Source of the DNA: Tunturiibacter empetritectus
Lineage (GTDB): Bacteria > Acidobacteriota > Terriglobia > Terriglobales > Acidobacteriaceae
NCBI RefSeq assembly: GCF_013410875.1
Contig: NZ_JACCCU010000001.1
Coordinates: forward strand, 62,001-126,000
Length of the DNA stretch: 64,000 nt
Direction of reading: 5' to 3'
Shown: piece by piece, positions 35,575 through 43,547 of the stretch
Layout of the letters: every line of letters begins with the position of its first letter
How positions within the stretch are numbered: the stretch's first letter is position 1
The notes under the pieces: model-generated
The model's database searches: none
What the model saw: only the letters and a program-made list of their open reading frames with translations
Told to the model about the DNA's origin: nothing
Program-made: the position numbers and the translations under genes

Positions 35575-36576
35575 CTAGACGTTATTGGCACTGTCACCAC
35601 CTGTTACATCGTAGGTCGCGCCTGAAACCATTCGCGCCGCGTCGGATGCAAGGAATACGACGACGGGCGACATCTCTGCCGGATCGATCCACGGCACACC
35701 GAGAATTGATTTGCTCTGTAGCACTTTGCGAGCAGCTTCTTCGTCCACGGCTTTGTCGCCCGTTGGCGTGCGTCCCGCCACCTGCAGAGCTTGCTCATAT
35801 CGTTCCTCATGGCGCGTGAGTGGTGTATCAATGAGTCCTGGCACAAGGCAATTAACGGTGACGCCATGCGGCCCCAGTTCCATCGCTGCAGACTTCATCA
35901 AGCCAATAATGCCCCACTTCGATGCCGAATAAGCCGACCCGTTCAAGGTGCCATGCCTTCCCTGAGTCGATGTCGTCATGATGATCCGGCCGTGCTCCTG
36001 CTGCACCATGTACGGCGCAAAGGCACGGAGCGCATTGGCTGTGCCCGTCAAATTGACGTCGATCTGGATATGCCAGTCAGGATCTTCCATCTGAAGTAGT
36101 GGACGGAACGCCTGGATACCAGCGTTGGCAAACAGAATGTCAATGCGGCCAAACTCTGCGTGGATCTTCTCCGCGGCAATGCGCAGTGCGGGAAGGTCGC
36201 GCTGGTCCAGCACAAAGCTTTTCCACTGTACGCCTTCGCTCTTAACCATCTCACCGGTCTGATCGAGTTCGGCGCGGCTAGCAGGTTCTACTCCTGAACG
36301 CGGATCGACGACGGCACAAATGTCGATTCCAACCACGTGAGCTCCGCTGTTCGCCAAGGCCAAGGCTACAGCGCGCCCAATTCCGCGTGCCGCTCCAGTG
36401 ACTACAGCTACTCTCCCATTGAGAATACGTCCCCAAGGTTCTGTCTTCATCTGTGTCATCTGCCCCTCCGTGTTTTGTGCGAGTGAAATCCCGCTCAATG
36501 CTGCTGAACCGGCTGCGAGAAAAAACCGGCGCGATACGATCGCCGTTGCTGACTCTTGCTTTCCACTTGATGGCAT
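35575..36576 (-). CDS. Short-chain dehydrogenase/reductase with Tat signal
   Basis: 333 residues from the ATG at 36576, which has GGAGG six bases upstream. The N-terminus has a twin-arginine-type signal (VSRRFFLAAGSAALSGISLA), which is unusual for an NAD(P)-dependent SDR and implies periplasmic export of the folded enzyme with cofactor. The SDR core has VVTGAARGIGRAVALALA, FANAGI, and the catalytic Ser/Tyr/Lys (TTSTQGRHG, then YSASKWGIIG). The insertion after the second strand and the end (MVSGATYDVTGGDS) resemble carveol-dehydrogenase-like SDRs. It ends the leftward operon downstream of the TetR operator. Confidence 0.85.
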   Translation of the reverse strand: MPSSGKQESATAIVSRRFFLAAGSAALSGISLAQNTEGQMTQMKTEPWGRILNGRVAVVTGAARGIGRAVALALANSGAHVVGIDICAVVDPRSGVEPASRAELDQTGEMVKSEGVQWKSFVLDQRDLPALRIAAEKIHAEFGRIDILFANAGIQAFRPLLQMEDPDWHIQIDVNLTGTANALRAFAPYMVQQEHGRIIMTTSTQGRHGTLNGSAYSASKWGIIGLMKSAAMELGPHGVTVNCLVPGLIDTPLTRHEERYEQALQVAGRTPTGDKAVDEEAARKVLQSKSILGVPWIDPAEMSPVVVFLASDAARMVSGATYDVTGGDSANNV

Positions 36577-36624
36577 AAGTACCTCCACTGTCTTTCATTA
36601 ACGGTTCGGTTGAGCAGATATGAT

Positions 36625-37101
36625 TCAGTACTCCGCCTTTTCGCCTGCCGCAGGAACTGAGGTCGGAACGCCTAGGGTGCCGGCATACGTGATGAGCAGC
36701 ACGGTGGGTTCATCACCCGACTCGCCTCGATGCACATCATGCACGGATTCTCCTACCGCTTGTCCCTGATGAACAACCTGTGTCTTGCCGCTAGCCTTGT
36801 CATGCAGCGTAAGAGTGCCTGAAAGCACGTAGACGGCATTTGGGAATGGATGGGTGTGCCACGGCAGGACGGTGTGTGGTGCGATGGTCAGCTTGATCGT
36901 CGTGAGTTGTGGCTGCCCCGTTGGGTAGTGTGTATAGGGCTGGCCGTTCCACGATTGAGTTGTTTGCAGCAGGATTTCGCGGTGACCGCTTGCAACGCTA
37001 CTCGCGCGGGTTTGAGCGAGCCGGGTTTGAGCGAGCATGGCCGTCAAAGATGCTCCGGTGACGATAGTGGCAATTCGAATACTGTGATATTTGGAAATCA
37101 T
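36625..37101 (-). CDS. Exported cupin-domain protein
   Basis: About 158 residues. A signal peptide is followed by a single cupin barrel, with metal-ligand motif HTVLPWHTHPFPNAVYVLSG and a second motif including HDVHRGESGD. The ATG at 37101 is chosen for the GGAG upstream. The signal region contains a 15-bp tandem duplication (CGGGTTTGAGCGAGC twice, near 37009-37038), giving QTRLAQTR. Small exported cupins often bind metal ions; no substrate can be inferred. It sits between the SDR and the PQQ-type dehydrogenase with short gaps, consistent with one operon. Confidence 0.78.
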   Translation of the reverse strand: MISKYHSIRIATIVTGASLTAMLAQTRLAQTRASSVASGHREILLQTTQSWNGQPYTHYPTGQPQLTTIKLTIAPHTVLPWHTHPFPNAVYVLSGTLTLHDKASGKTQVVHQGQAVGESVHDVHRGESGDEPTVLLITYAGTLGVPTSVPAAGEKAEY

Positions 37102-37154
37102 GTCGGTTGTCTCCATTTGTGATAAGGGTCTGCTCGAAACTCGGCACGGTCTGG

Positions 37155-38540
37155 CTATTTGTCGGTGTACGATATGCGCCAGACGCTGCGAGAGCCGTCA
37201 TCTGTCACGTAGAGAGCGCCATCATGACCTACTGCTACTCCCACTGGGCGACCCCAGACCTGCCCGTCTGCGGTGACGAACCCGGTAAGAAAGTCCTCGT
37301 ACTCGCCAGTGGCTTTGCCGTTCCGTATGGGAATTCGGATCACTTCATAGCCCCCGCGCTTCGCTCGGTTCCAGGACCCGTGCTCGGCCGCGAATCCGTC
37401 GCCGTCGTATTCGGAGGGGAAGGTGGATTTGTTGATGGGATAGAAGGTCATTCCGAGTGAGGCCATATGAGGTTGAACCAGGACATCGGGGGTGATGACT
37501 TTGGACTTGAGTTCAGGGTGTGTGCCCATAAGTCGCGGATCCTGATGTCCACCCATATAGAACCAGGGCCAGCCATAGAAGCCGCCTTCCTTCACTGAAG
37601 TCACGTAGTCTGGAACGAGATTGTTTCCCAAGGCGTCACGCTCGTTCGTGGAGCACCAGAGTTGACCGGTAACAGAGTTTATTGCCTCGCCAACGCAGTT
37701 ACGAATACCGTAAGCGTACACTTCGACAAATTTGCCCTTTGGGGTGTACTCCAACACGTCCGCCCGATGAAACTCGTTGGGATGGGTGTCAGGGTCGTCG
37801 GCATTCGATCCACTTCCAACGGACACGAGCATCTCCTTGCCGTTGGGAGAGAAGACGACATCTCTCGTCCAGTGACCACCGCCACGCAGTTGAGCATAGC
37901 CGGGAAGATCGGGCACGATTGTCTCGGGCGCCTTAGCAGCCTTCAGATCTCCGGATTTATAGGCGAATCGAATGATGGTCGTGGCGTTTCCGACGTAGAT
38001 CCAGTGAGGATTCGCGCCAGCGGGATAAAACGCAATGCCAAAGGGATGATCGAGGCCCGTAACGTAGGTGCTGATGGTGGCTACCTTACCCGCATTCGTC
38101 ACGCCACGCAGCACCATTATAGAGCCAGCCTGCGAGTCCGCTACGAAGAGATCACCATTCGGTGCAGTATGAATGATGCGTGGCATCACGAAGGTTCCAG
38201 ACGTGGGCGCGTGCGTCTCTTTCTTATTTTCGGAGCGCTGCATAGGAGTGGCCGCGTCACCGCCCGCATAGAGTTGAACCGTAAAACCGGCTGGGGCAAT
38301 GGGCCACGCGCCCTCCGGCCTTTGAACAAGAGAGGGGCCGTTGTCGACAGACTCAGACGGTTTCGGCTCTGGCAGATCTGCCACAGTGATCTTTCGCCGG
38401 ACACCCGGCTTCTGCTGAGTGTAGTCGGCTAAGGCGGCCTGACCGGTGATCGTCTTCTGAGCTTGCAGCGCAGAATGAAGAAACGTGGTGAAGGCGAGAA
38501 GGGTTAATACGGGGAATTTCGCTAAGTGTAAGCCGGTCAT
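37155..38540 (-). CDS. PQQ-dependent sugar (L-sorbosone-like) dehydrogenase, exported
   Basis: About 461 residues. A signal peptide (FPVLTLLAFTTFLHSALQA) precedes a six-bladed beta-propeller of the glucose/sorbosone dehydrogenase family. Family features include PRIIHTAPNGDLFVADSQAG, LDHPFGIAFYP, WTRDVVFSPNGKEMLVSVGS, GIRNCVGEAIN, WCSTNERDALGNNLVPDYV, AAEHGSWNRAKRGGYEV and GRPVGVAVGHDGALYVTDDG. The start at 38540 has GGAG nine bases upstream. The enzyme would oxidise a sugar or aldehyde in the periplasm with PQQ; no PQQ biosynthesis gene is in the window. It belongs to the TetR-operator operon. Confidence 0.86.
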   Translation of the reverse strand: MTGLHLAKFPVLTLLAFTTFLHSALQAQKTITGQAALADYTQQKPGVRRKITVADLPEPKPSESVDNGPSLVQRPEGAWPIAPAGFTVQLYAGGDAATPMQRSENKKETHAPTSGTFVMPRIIHTAPNGDLFVADSQAGSIMVLRGVTNAGKVATISTYVTGLDHPFGIAFYPAGANPHWIYVGNATTIIRFAYKSGDLKAAKAPETIVPDLPGYAQLRGGGHWTRDVVFSPNGKEMLVSVGSGSNADDPDTHPNEFHRADVLEYTPKGKFVEVYAYGIRNCVGEAINSVTGQLWCSTNERDALGNNLVPDYVTSVKEGGFYGWPWFYMGGHQDPRLMGTHPELKSKVITPDVLVQPHMASLGMTFYPINKSTFPSEYDGDGFAAEHGSWNRAKRGGYEVIRIPIRNGKATGEYEDFLTGFVTADGQVWGRPVGVAVGHDGALYVTDDGSRSVWRISYTDK

Positions 38541-38601
38541 AATTTTCATCTCCAGGTGTGGCGAAAATCGATCGTGCAATGGCTTAGTAGTGGGCTGTCC
38601 T

Positions 38602-39495
38602 TCAACCTCGAAGACTTGCGGGAGCATGGCTTACAGCGGCCAACTTGTCGTACGCGGCTTGGGAAAGTTCAAGACCCGCAGCAGCGATATTCTCCTCCAG
38701 GTGCTTGACCGAGGACGTTCCAGGAATAGGCAGGATCAGTTTGGAACGCTTGAGTAGCCACGCCAATGCGACCTGCAAGGGAGTCACGTCAAGATCGTTT
38801 GCAACCTTCTTGATGGCGTCATGTGCCTCCTTCGCTTGACCGAGCGGAGCCCAAGGAAGGAAAGCGATGTTGCTCTGCTCACAGTAATCGACAATGAAGT
38901 CCGATTCCCGGTCAGCAAAGCTGTAGCGATTCTGCACAGATACGATCGGAACTATTCTGCGCGCTCTTTCAATGTGCTCGCGGGTTACATTCGAGAGCGC
39001 GACATGGCGAATCTTGTTCTGCTCGCGCAGTCTGGCCAGTGTTTCTACCGACGCCTCGAATGACACGGCATTATCGGGAGCGTGCAGTTGGTAAATGTCG
39101 ATACGATCCAGACGCAGGCGCTTCAGACTCCCCTCAAGTGCTTCGGTGAGATGTTCCGGGCTCGCATTGTGGGTCCATTGGCCCGGGCCTGGACGCTCCC
39201 ATCCACCCTTGGTTGCGACCACTAATCCAGCCGGATATGGGTAGAGTGCCTCTGCGATCAACTCTTCGGAGGTGCCTGGTCCGTAGGAGTCGGCGGTATC
39301 AATCAGATTCACTCCGAGTTCAATCGCCCGTCGGAGGGTCGCCATTGAAGCAGCTTTGTCCGGGGGAGATCCCCACACGCCTGCCCCTGTGATCCGCATC
39401 GCTCCATAGCCTAGCCGGTTGACCGTAAGTTCGCCACCGATGGCAAATGTGCCTGCACCTGCGGCTGAAAGAATCTGTTCCTCATTCGTATTCAT
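38602..39495 (-). CDS. Aldo/keto reductase
   Basis: 297 residues from the ATG with AAAGGAG upstream. The TIM-barrel family motifs are NLIDTADSYGPGTSEELIAE with catalytic Asp and Tyr, VVATKGGW with the catalytic Lys, QLHAPD with the catalytic His, and the NADPH-binding end LILPIPGTSSVKHLEENI. It is a cytoplasmic carbonyl reductase of the AKR11/13 type. It lies second in the leftward operon after the cupin gene. The next gene's preferred start is 61 bp beyond its stop codon. Confidence 0.88.
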   Translation of the reverse strand: MNTNEEQILSAAGAGTFAIGGELTVNRLGYGAMRITGAGVWGSPPDKAASMATLRRAIELGVNLIDTADSYGPGTSEELIAEALYPYPAGLVVATKGGWERPGPGQWTHNASPEHLTEALEGSLKRLRLDRIDIYQLHAPDNAVSFEASVETLARLREQNKIRHVALSNVTREHIERARRIVPIVSVQNRYSFADRESDFIVDYCEQSNIAFLPWAPLGQAKEAHDAIKKVANDLDVTPLQVALAWLLKRSKLILPIPGTSSVKHLEENIAAAGLELSQAAYDKLAAVSHAPASLRG

Positions 39496-39553
39496 AAGAC
39501 TGCTCCTTTTCGTGTTGAGAGTTTGGAATGTATTACCAGCCCACAGTTTGCGC

Positions 39554-40069
39554 TCAGGTGGCGGGCCAGAAATCGTCAGGCAGATTGACAACGATCGGCT
39601 CTGGCGTACTTCGGACAACGACCCATCGAAACGGGTGTTCCTTCGAAGGGTTGAGTTCCTGATGTGGCAACCAACTTGGCACATGGAGAAAGTCGCCCGC
39701 TCCAACAGTGGCCGAATGTTCTCCGAAATCGCCCCACCGTACAGTAGCTTCTCCTTCAAGGACGTAAACGACCGTGTCCTGTTCGCCGTGGTGGTGAATG
39801 CCGGTCTTCACTAAAGGCTCGACCAAAAATATGCCTGCCCAGAGCGAGGAAACAATACCGTGGATCGCTGTAATGGCGGACATCCTTAGCGATCCTGATG
39901 TCTGCTGCGTTTCCGTGCTCAACTCAGCGGGATGCACAATGCTGATTGCTGAATTCGATCCCGTTTGAGATGCCGTCCGAATGGAGGCTCCCGCTGTCGG
40001 GTGAATGAGCGAATCTTCGAAATTGATTTCCATGTGGTCTTCATATTTCAGACAGTTTGCGATTGTCAT
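39554..40069 (-). CDS. Cupin-domain protein, first gene of the TetR-controlled operon
   Basis: 171 residues, no signal peptide. One conserved cupin barrel: GIHHHGEQDTVVYVLEGEAT with the metal ligands, and LHVPSWLPHQELNP. The start is not fixed by a Shine-Dalgarno; ATG at 40033 (MEINFEDSL) is a possible alternative and would leave a leader between operator and gene. A 16-bp palindrome lies ten bases upstream of the longer start, between this gene and the divergent tetR gene. It may stabilise or sense a metabolite; its role is unknown. Confidence 0.75.
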   Translation of the reverse strand: MTIANCLKYEDHMEINFEDSLIHPTAGASIRTASQTGSNSAISIVHPAELSTETQQTSGSLRMSAITAIHGIVSSLWAGIFLVEPLVKTGIHHHGEQDTVVYVLEGEATVRWGDFGEHSATVGAGDFLHVPSWLPHQELNPSKEHPFRWVVVRSTPEPIVVNLPDDFWPAT

Positions 40070-40078
40070 CTTATGTAC

Positions 40079-40094
40079 TGTACTGTACAGTACA
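40079..40094. promoter_or_regulatory. Palindromic operator between the cupin operon and the tetR gene
   Basis: TGTACTGTACAGTACA is a perfect 16-bp palindrome. A further TGTAC half-repeat abuts it at 40074-40078. It lies just before the leftward cupin gene and 140 bp before the divergent TetR-family gene, the usual place for a TetR-family operator. Confidence 0.65.
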
Positions 40095-40233
40095 AATAAG
40101 ATGCACTCAAGTTCGAATACGACGCACTAAAAATTCCCAGATGTGAACAAGAGTGGACGCATAAAATGTTGTTAATACAGGAGGATTCCGGCTATGGACC
40201 GCGTTGAAATATTTATTCACGACAGGCAGATGA

Positions 40234-40854
40234 ATGCCTAGCAAACCATCGCGAGGAGAAGTTCGAAACAGCAAGCTCCAAAGAGTCGCGGCAGACCTGT
40301 TCCTAAAGCGCGGCTATGAGGGCGTCACCATCGACAAGATTGTCGAGGTGGCTGGCGGTTCGAAGAGCACGGTGTATAGCGAATTCGGTGGGAAGTGTGG
40401 GCTGTTCATCAGCAGTATCGAGAATCTGTGCCGCGAATCGAATGAGCCGCTCGCGAAGATCGATTACTCAGGATTGAATCTTGAAGAGAGCCTTAAGAAG
40501 CTCTCTTTTCACATCCTGAAGCTCATCACCGCAAAACGGTCCGTGGAGCTTCACCGACTCGCCATCGGCGAGGCAGCGAACTGTCCCGAAGTAGGAGAGG
40601 CATGGTATACACACGGTCCCGCCAGGACAGCTTCGTTCATACGATCTTTGTTGGAAAGTCGTCGTGAAGAGCTGCGAAAAACAACGATCCCAATTGATCG
40701 GATGGCGGTGATCCTTCACGACTCATTGACAGGAGACGTCCTATACCGCCTGCTGGCAGGAGTCGGTAAGCATGAAAATGACGCGGAGCTTGAGCGATTG
40801 GCTTGCGCTGCAGTCGACGTCATTCTCGAGAACATCTGCAGCACTGTGCCCTAA
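40234..40854 (+). CDS. TetR-family transcriptional repressor
   Basis: 206 residues. The N-terminal helix-turn-helix is typical: LQRVAADLFLKRGYEGVTID followed by KIVEVAGGSKSTVYSEFGGK. The C-terminal ligand-binding part belongs to the AefR-like type (LHRLAIGEAANCPEVGEAWY). The palindrome at 40079 is the likely target. Regulated genes would be the leftward operon of cupin, aldo/keto reductase, sugar dehydrogenase, second cupin and SDR. The ligand is unknown, perhaps an aldehyde or xenobiotic. Confidence 0.87.
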   Translation: MPSKPSRGEVRNSKLQRVAADLFLKRGYEGVTIDKIVEVAGGSKSTVYSEFGGKCGLFISSIENLCRESNEPLAKIDYSGLNLEESLKKLSFHILKLITAKRSVELHRLAIGEAANCPEVGEAWYTHGPARTASFIRSLLESRREELRKTTIPIDRMAVILHDSLTGDVLYRLLAGVGKHENDAELERLACAAVDVILENICSTVP

Positions 40855-40857
40855 AGG

Positions 40858-41320
40858 CGCTTATCTCGCGCACGTCGCATCCATCTGTACCGGCGCATTC
40901 CTTCTCGCAGAGCAGGCCTCCTCAACGGGAAGCAAGCCGTTACCCACTGAACTTCTGTGACCGTCTCGCCAGGGAATACCAAAAAGTCGTTGTGCGGCCC
41001 GAGCCGATCTATCTGCACGACGGCTCTATCTGCACATCGGCAGGTACTACAGCCGGTATTGACCTCTCTCTTGCCCTGGTTGAAGAAGACCACGGACACG
41101 AAACAGCTCTCAAGATCGCGCGTTTCCTGGTCATGGTTCTCGTGCGTCCGGGCGGGCAAGCACAATACAGCCACATGCTTCGCATCAGGCATCACCTGAA
41201 AGCCATTGCGCGAGCTTCAGGTATGGAGCCTCCAGCACGTTCGTGAAGACCTCACCGTCGAATCGCTCGCTGAGCGCATTGGTATGAGCGTCCGCCATTT
41301 CACGCACGTCTGCCTCCGCA
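40858..41320 (+). pseudogene. GlxA-like (DJ-1/AraC) regulator, truncated and frameshifted
   Basis: Begins abruptly right after the tetR stop codon, without the N-terminal DJ-1 half. It reads HVASICTGAFLLAEQA, then in another frame FCDRLAREYQKVVVRPEPIY, GSICTSAGTTAGIDLSLALV and GGQAQYSHML, then in a third frame VWSLQHVREDLTVESLAERI and GMSVRHFTHVCL, the first helix-turn-helix of the AraC domain. There it ends, joined to an unrelated fragment. The mix of frames and both truncated ends show decay. Confidence 0.7.
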
Positions 41321-41545
41321 GCCCATTTCAAAGAGGACATCCTGCAGGCCTTCTACGACAACATCAAACACAAGTCTGAGACTACCTTCGGAAACGTAAA
41401 AGCAGACGTACTCGCCGACAAAGATCCCCGCTTTCTCCGTAGCAACTTCTGCAGTGTGATCCGTAACTCTTCCTGGCGCGGCCAATCAAGCGAAAGGCCC
41501 GTATTGCGAAGACAGGTTTTCACCCGTTCGCATTCAGGATATTGA
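41321..41545 (+). pseudogene. C-terminal fragment of an HD-domain phosphohydrolase
   Basis: An open frame reading AHFKEDILQAFYDNIKHKSE, TTFGNVKADVLADKDPRF and NFCSVIRNSSWRG to a TGA. This matches the conserved end of a family of HD-domain hydrolases. The HD metal-binding part is missing, and the fragment starts inside the GlxA remnant. Confidence 0.55.
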
Positions 41546-41549
41546 TGTA

Positions 41550-41810
41550 ATGACAGACCAAGGATATTCGGCATTGTTGACTCGTCGGCGCTTTGCACAG
41601 CTTTCGGGCATGGCCACGGGGTCGGTTCTCCTGGGCGCAGCGTCCGGAGCGGCGCCCTCCGGACGCCACGCTGGAGATCGCTCCGTACACGCTCGAGGCT
41701 TCCCCTAAACACCACATTCGAACAGTCGCCTATAACGGCCAGGTTCCCGGTCCGCTTCTTCGCATGCGCCAGGGTCAACAATAAACGATTGAGGTGCGCA
41801 ACCCTTGATG
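41550..41810 (+). pseudogene. N-terminal fragment of a multicopper oxidase
   Basis: ATG at 41550 starts a Tat-like signal (LTRRRFAQLSGMATGSVLLG). After a frame change the mature start LEIAPYTLEASPKHHIRTVA and YNGQVPGPLLRMRQGQQ is recognisable, as in laccase-like multicopper oxidases. A TAA then interrupts TIEVRNP. No copper-ligand histidine motifs follow. About 75 codons remain. Confidence 0.6.
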
Positions 41811-42019
41811 GCCCTTTGACTGACTGCGCTGCGATGGCTGGAAACGCTCATGCGATACCCATCCTGTACCCCGCTATGTGCGAGATCTGCTACTGGCTCT
41901 TAACTGGCCCACGCGGCGCAGGGATTATGGGTATGACGGTCGGGAGATGCTTCCCGCATTCTCCCTCGGCTCGATCATGAGAAAGCCATGCTGGCCACCG
42001 TACTGCGCTCTGCCCAGGT

Positions 42020-42631
42020 CCTTCATCGGCGCCCAGTTTACGGGCGCGCTCCAGTTTCTCGTCAGAGGACGATGTAATAAGGACACGCGCCCCGTGCGCC
42101 TTTGCAAACTGCATTGCAAAAAGCGATACGCCGCCGGTGCCGAGCACGAGAGTTGTCTTGTGCGGTCCCAGTCCAGCACTGCGAATGGCGCGCCAAGCCG
42201 TGGTTGCCGCTATCGGTAAGGTGGCAGATTCAGCGTTCGATAGATGCGCCGGCGTGCGGACCAGCGAACGCAGGAACCACCACATACTCCGCAAGGCTAC
42301 CAGGAAGATCGATGCCACGACGCGGTCCACCATCGGCGGTGGGCATCCGGCCATCTTGCCAGTTGGGAATGAAATGCGGGATGACCCGTTCTCCAACCTT
42401 CCAGTCGGCCACAGGCGCGCCGATATCCGCGATCTCGCCCGCCCCGTCTGTTACGGGGATGATCGGAAAATTGTTGAGGGAGTACTTACCGGTGGCAACG
42501 GCGATATCAAGAAAGTTCAACGAAGCGACCCGCAGACGAACTAACACATCACCCGGGCCTGGGACGGGATCAGAATAAGTGCAGGAATGCAGTGAATCGA
42601 CACGTGGCGCTGCTAGCTCAATGACTTTCAT
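42020..42631 (-). pseudogene. Zinc-type alcohol dehydrogenase (MDR), truncated and frameshifted
   Basis: Starts MKVIELAAPRVDSLHSCTYS and carries the MDR N-terminal domain ([47 protein letters not shown]). A frameshift near 42232 follows. The next frame shows [20 protein letters not shown] and the Rossmann part [20 protein letters not shown], and stops making sense after ERARKLGAD. The C-terminal third is missing at the junction with the rubble on the other strand. Confidence 0.72.
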
Positions 42632-42799
42632 GGTTTCTACCAGTTCGTCGTTTAGATGGCCGCGGAATCGATTCGATTCCACACCTTGCCAGCACGCGAA
42701 ATACTACGGATAAGTAGGTTTAGCGTCAGTGATCTCCACTGATGAAAAGCGCGTTTGCGGGGATTAACGAGCACTCGCAGAATTCTGTATCGTAGGGTT

Positions 42800-43393
42800 A
42801 TGCAGCGAGGCTTTGTATTGTTAGGTGTATTGTTCCTGATATTCGTGGGTTCGCATAAACCCTCCCGTGCACAGACCCCAGCCATGGCGCGCGACATCGC
42901 CCTGAACGATTTGGCACGCCGAGACACTACTATTCACTGGCCAAAAGGTTTCGACCCTGCAACGGCCGCGCAGTTCAGCCATAATGAGCTTCTCATTCCG
43001 GCACCATGCGAGCATGTCTTCGCGCAGATGGCAAACGTTACCGCATGGCCAGAATGGTTCATCCTGGTAAAAGATGTCAGGGTTGAGGGACCGAACAAAA
43101 CTCCAGGACTAGGGCGTACTCTCTCGCTATCCATCTTCAACACACCCATCACAGCAAAGATCACGGAGTGGGTTCCCGGAAAGCGCCTAAGCTGGACACC
43201 CGAAACTGTCGCGCCATCTGAGTCGAGTCACTACCATGCGTGGCACTTCATACCTGTCGAGGGCGGCTGCAGAGCAGTGACAGAAGAGGTAGGCGTGGGA
43301 CCAGCCGACAAGAAGCTGGGGACCGAAGGCAGCTTTTACATGCATCGAGCACACGACCTATGGTTAGCCTCGCTAAGATACGCTTCCGAGTAG
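42800..43393 (+). CDS. Exported SRPBCC (polyketide cyclase-like) protein
   Basis: 197 residues. A signal peptide (GFVLLGVLFLIFVGSHKPSRAQ) precedes a START-like SRPBCC domain: LIPAPCEHVFAQMANVTAWP, KITEWVPGKRLSWTPE, HYHAWHFIPVEGGCRAVTEE. The ATG at 42800 has GGGT upstream and places the signal peptide at the very N-terminus. Such proteins bind hydrophobic ligands. It is followed 154 bp downstream by the acyl-ligase fusion, which may point to a lipid-related role; this is only a suggestion. Confidence 0.75.
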   Translation: MQRGFVLLGVLFLIFVGSHKPSRAQTPAMARDIALNDLARRDTTIHWPKGFDPATAAQFSHNELLIPAPCEHVFAQMANVTAWPEWFILVKDVRVEGPNKTPGLGRTLSLSIFNTPITAKITEWVPGKRLSWTPETVAPSESSHYHAWHFIPVEGGCRAVTEEVGVGPADKKLGTEGSFYMHRAHDLWLASLRYASE

Positions 43394-43547
43394 CTTTAGA
43401 AGGCTTGCGCGCTGCGTGTATCGCTTCGGCGAAGGCACGAGTCGTCGCTTCAGTATCAGGGAATCTTCCTGTGTTTATCAATCTGGGCTAGCTTGCGTTG
43501 GTCGAGCATGGCGTAGCAATGGGTTATCTTTGTCTAGCTGACTGCCT

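Noticed and set aside
35575..36576. Membership of the mycofactocin-coupled SDR group
   Set aside because: The insertion after the second strand is similar, but no mycofactocin genes are present in the window and the Tat signal is not typical of that group.
36998..37040. Tandem 15-bp repeat in the cupin signal region as a microsatellite switch
   Set aside because: Only two copies, a length divisible by three, and no effect on the frame; probably a neutral duplication.
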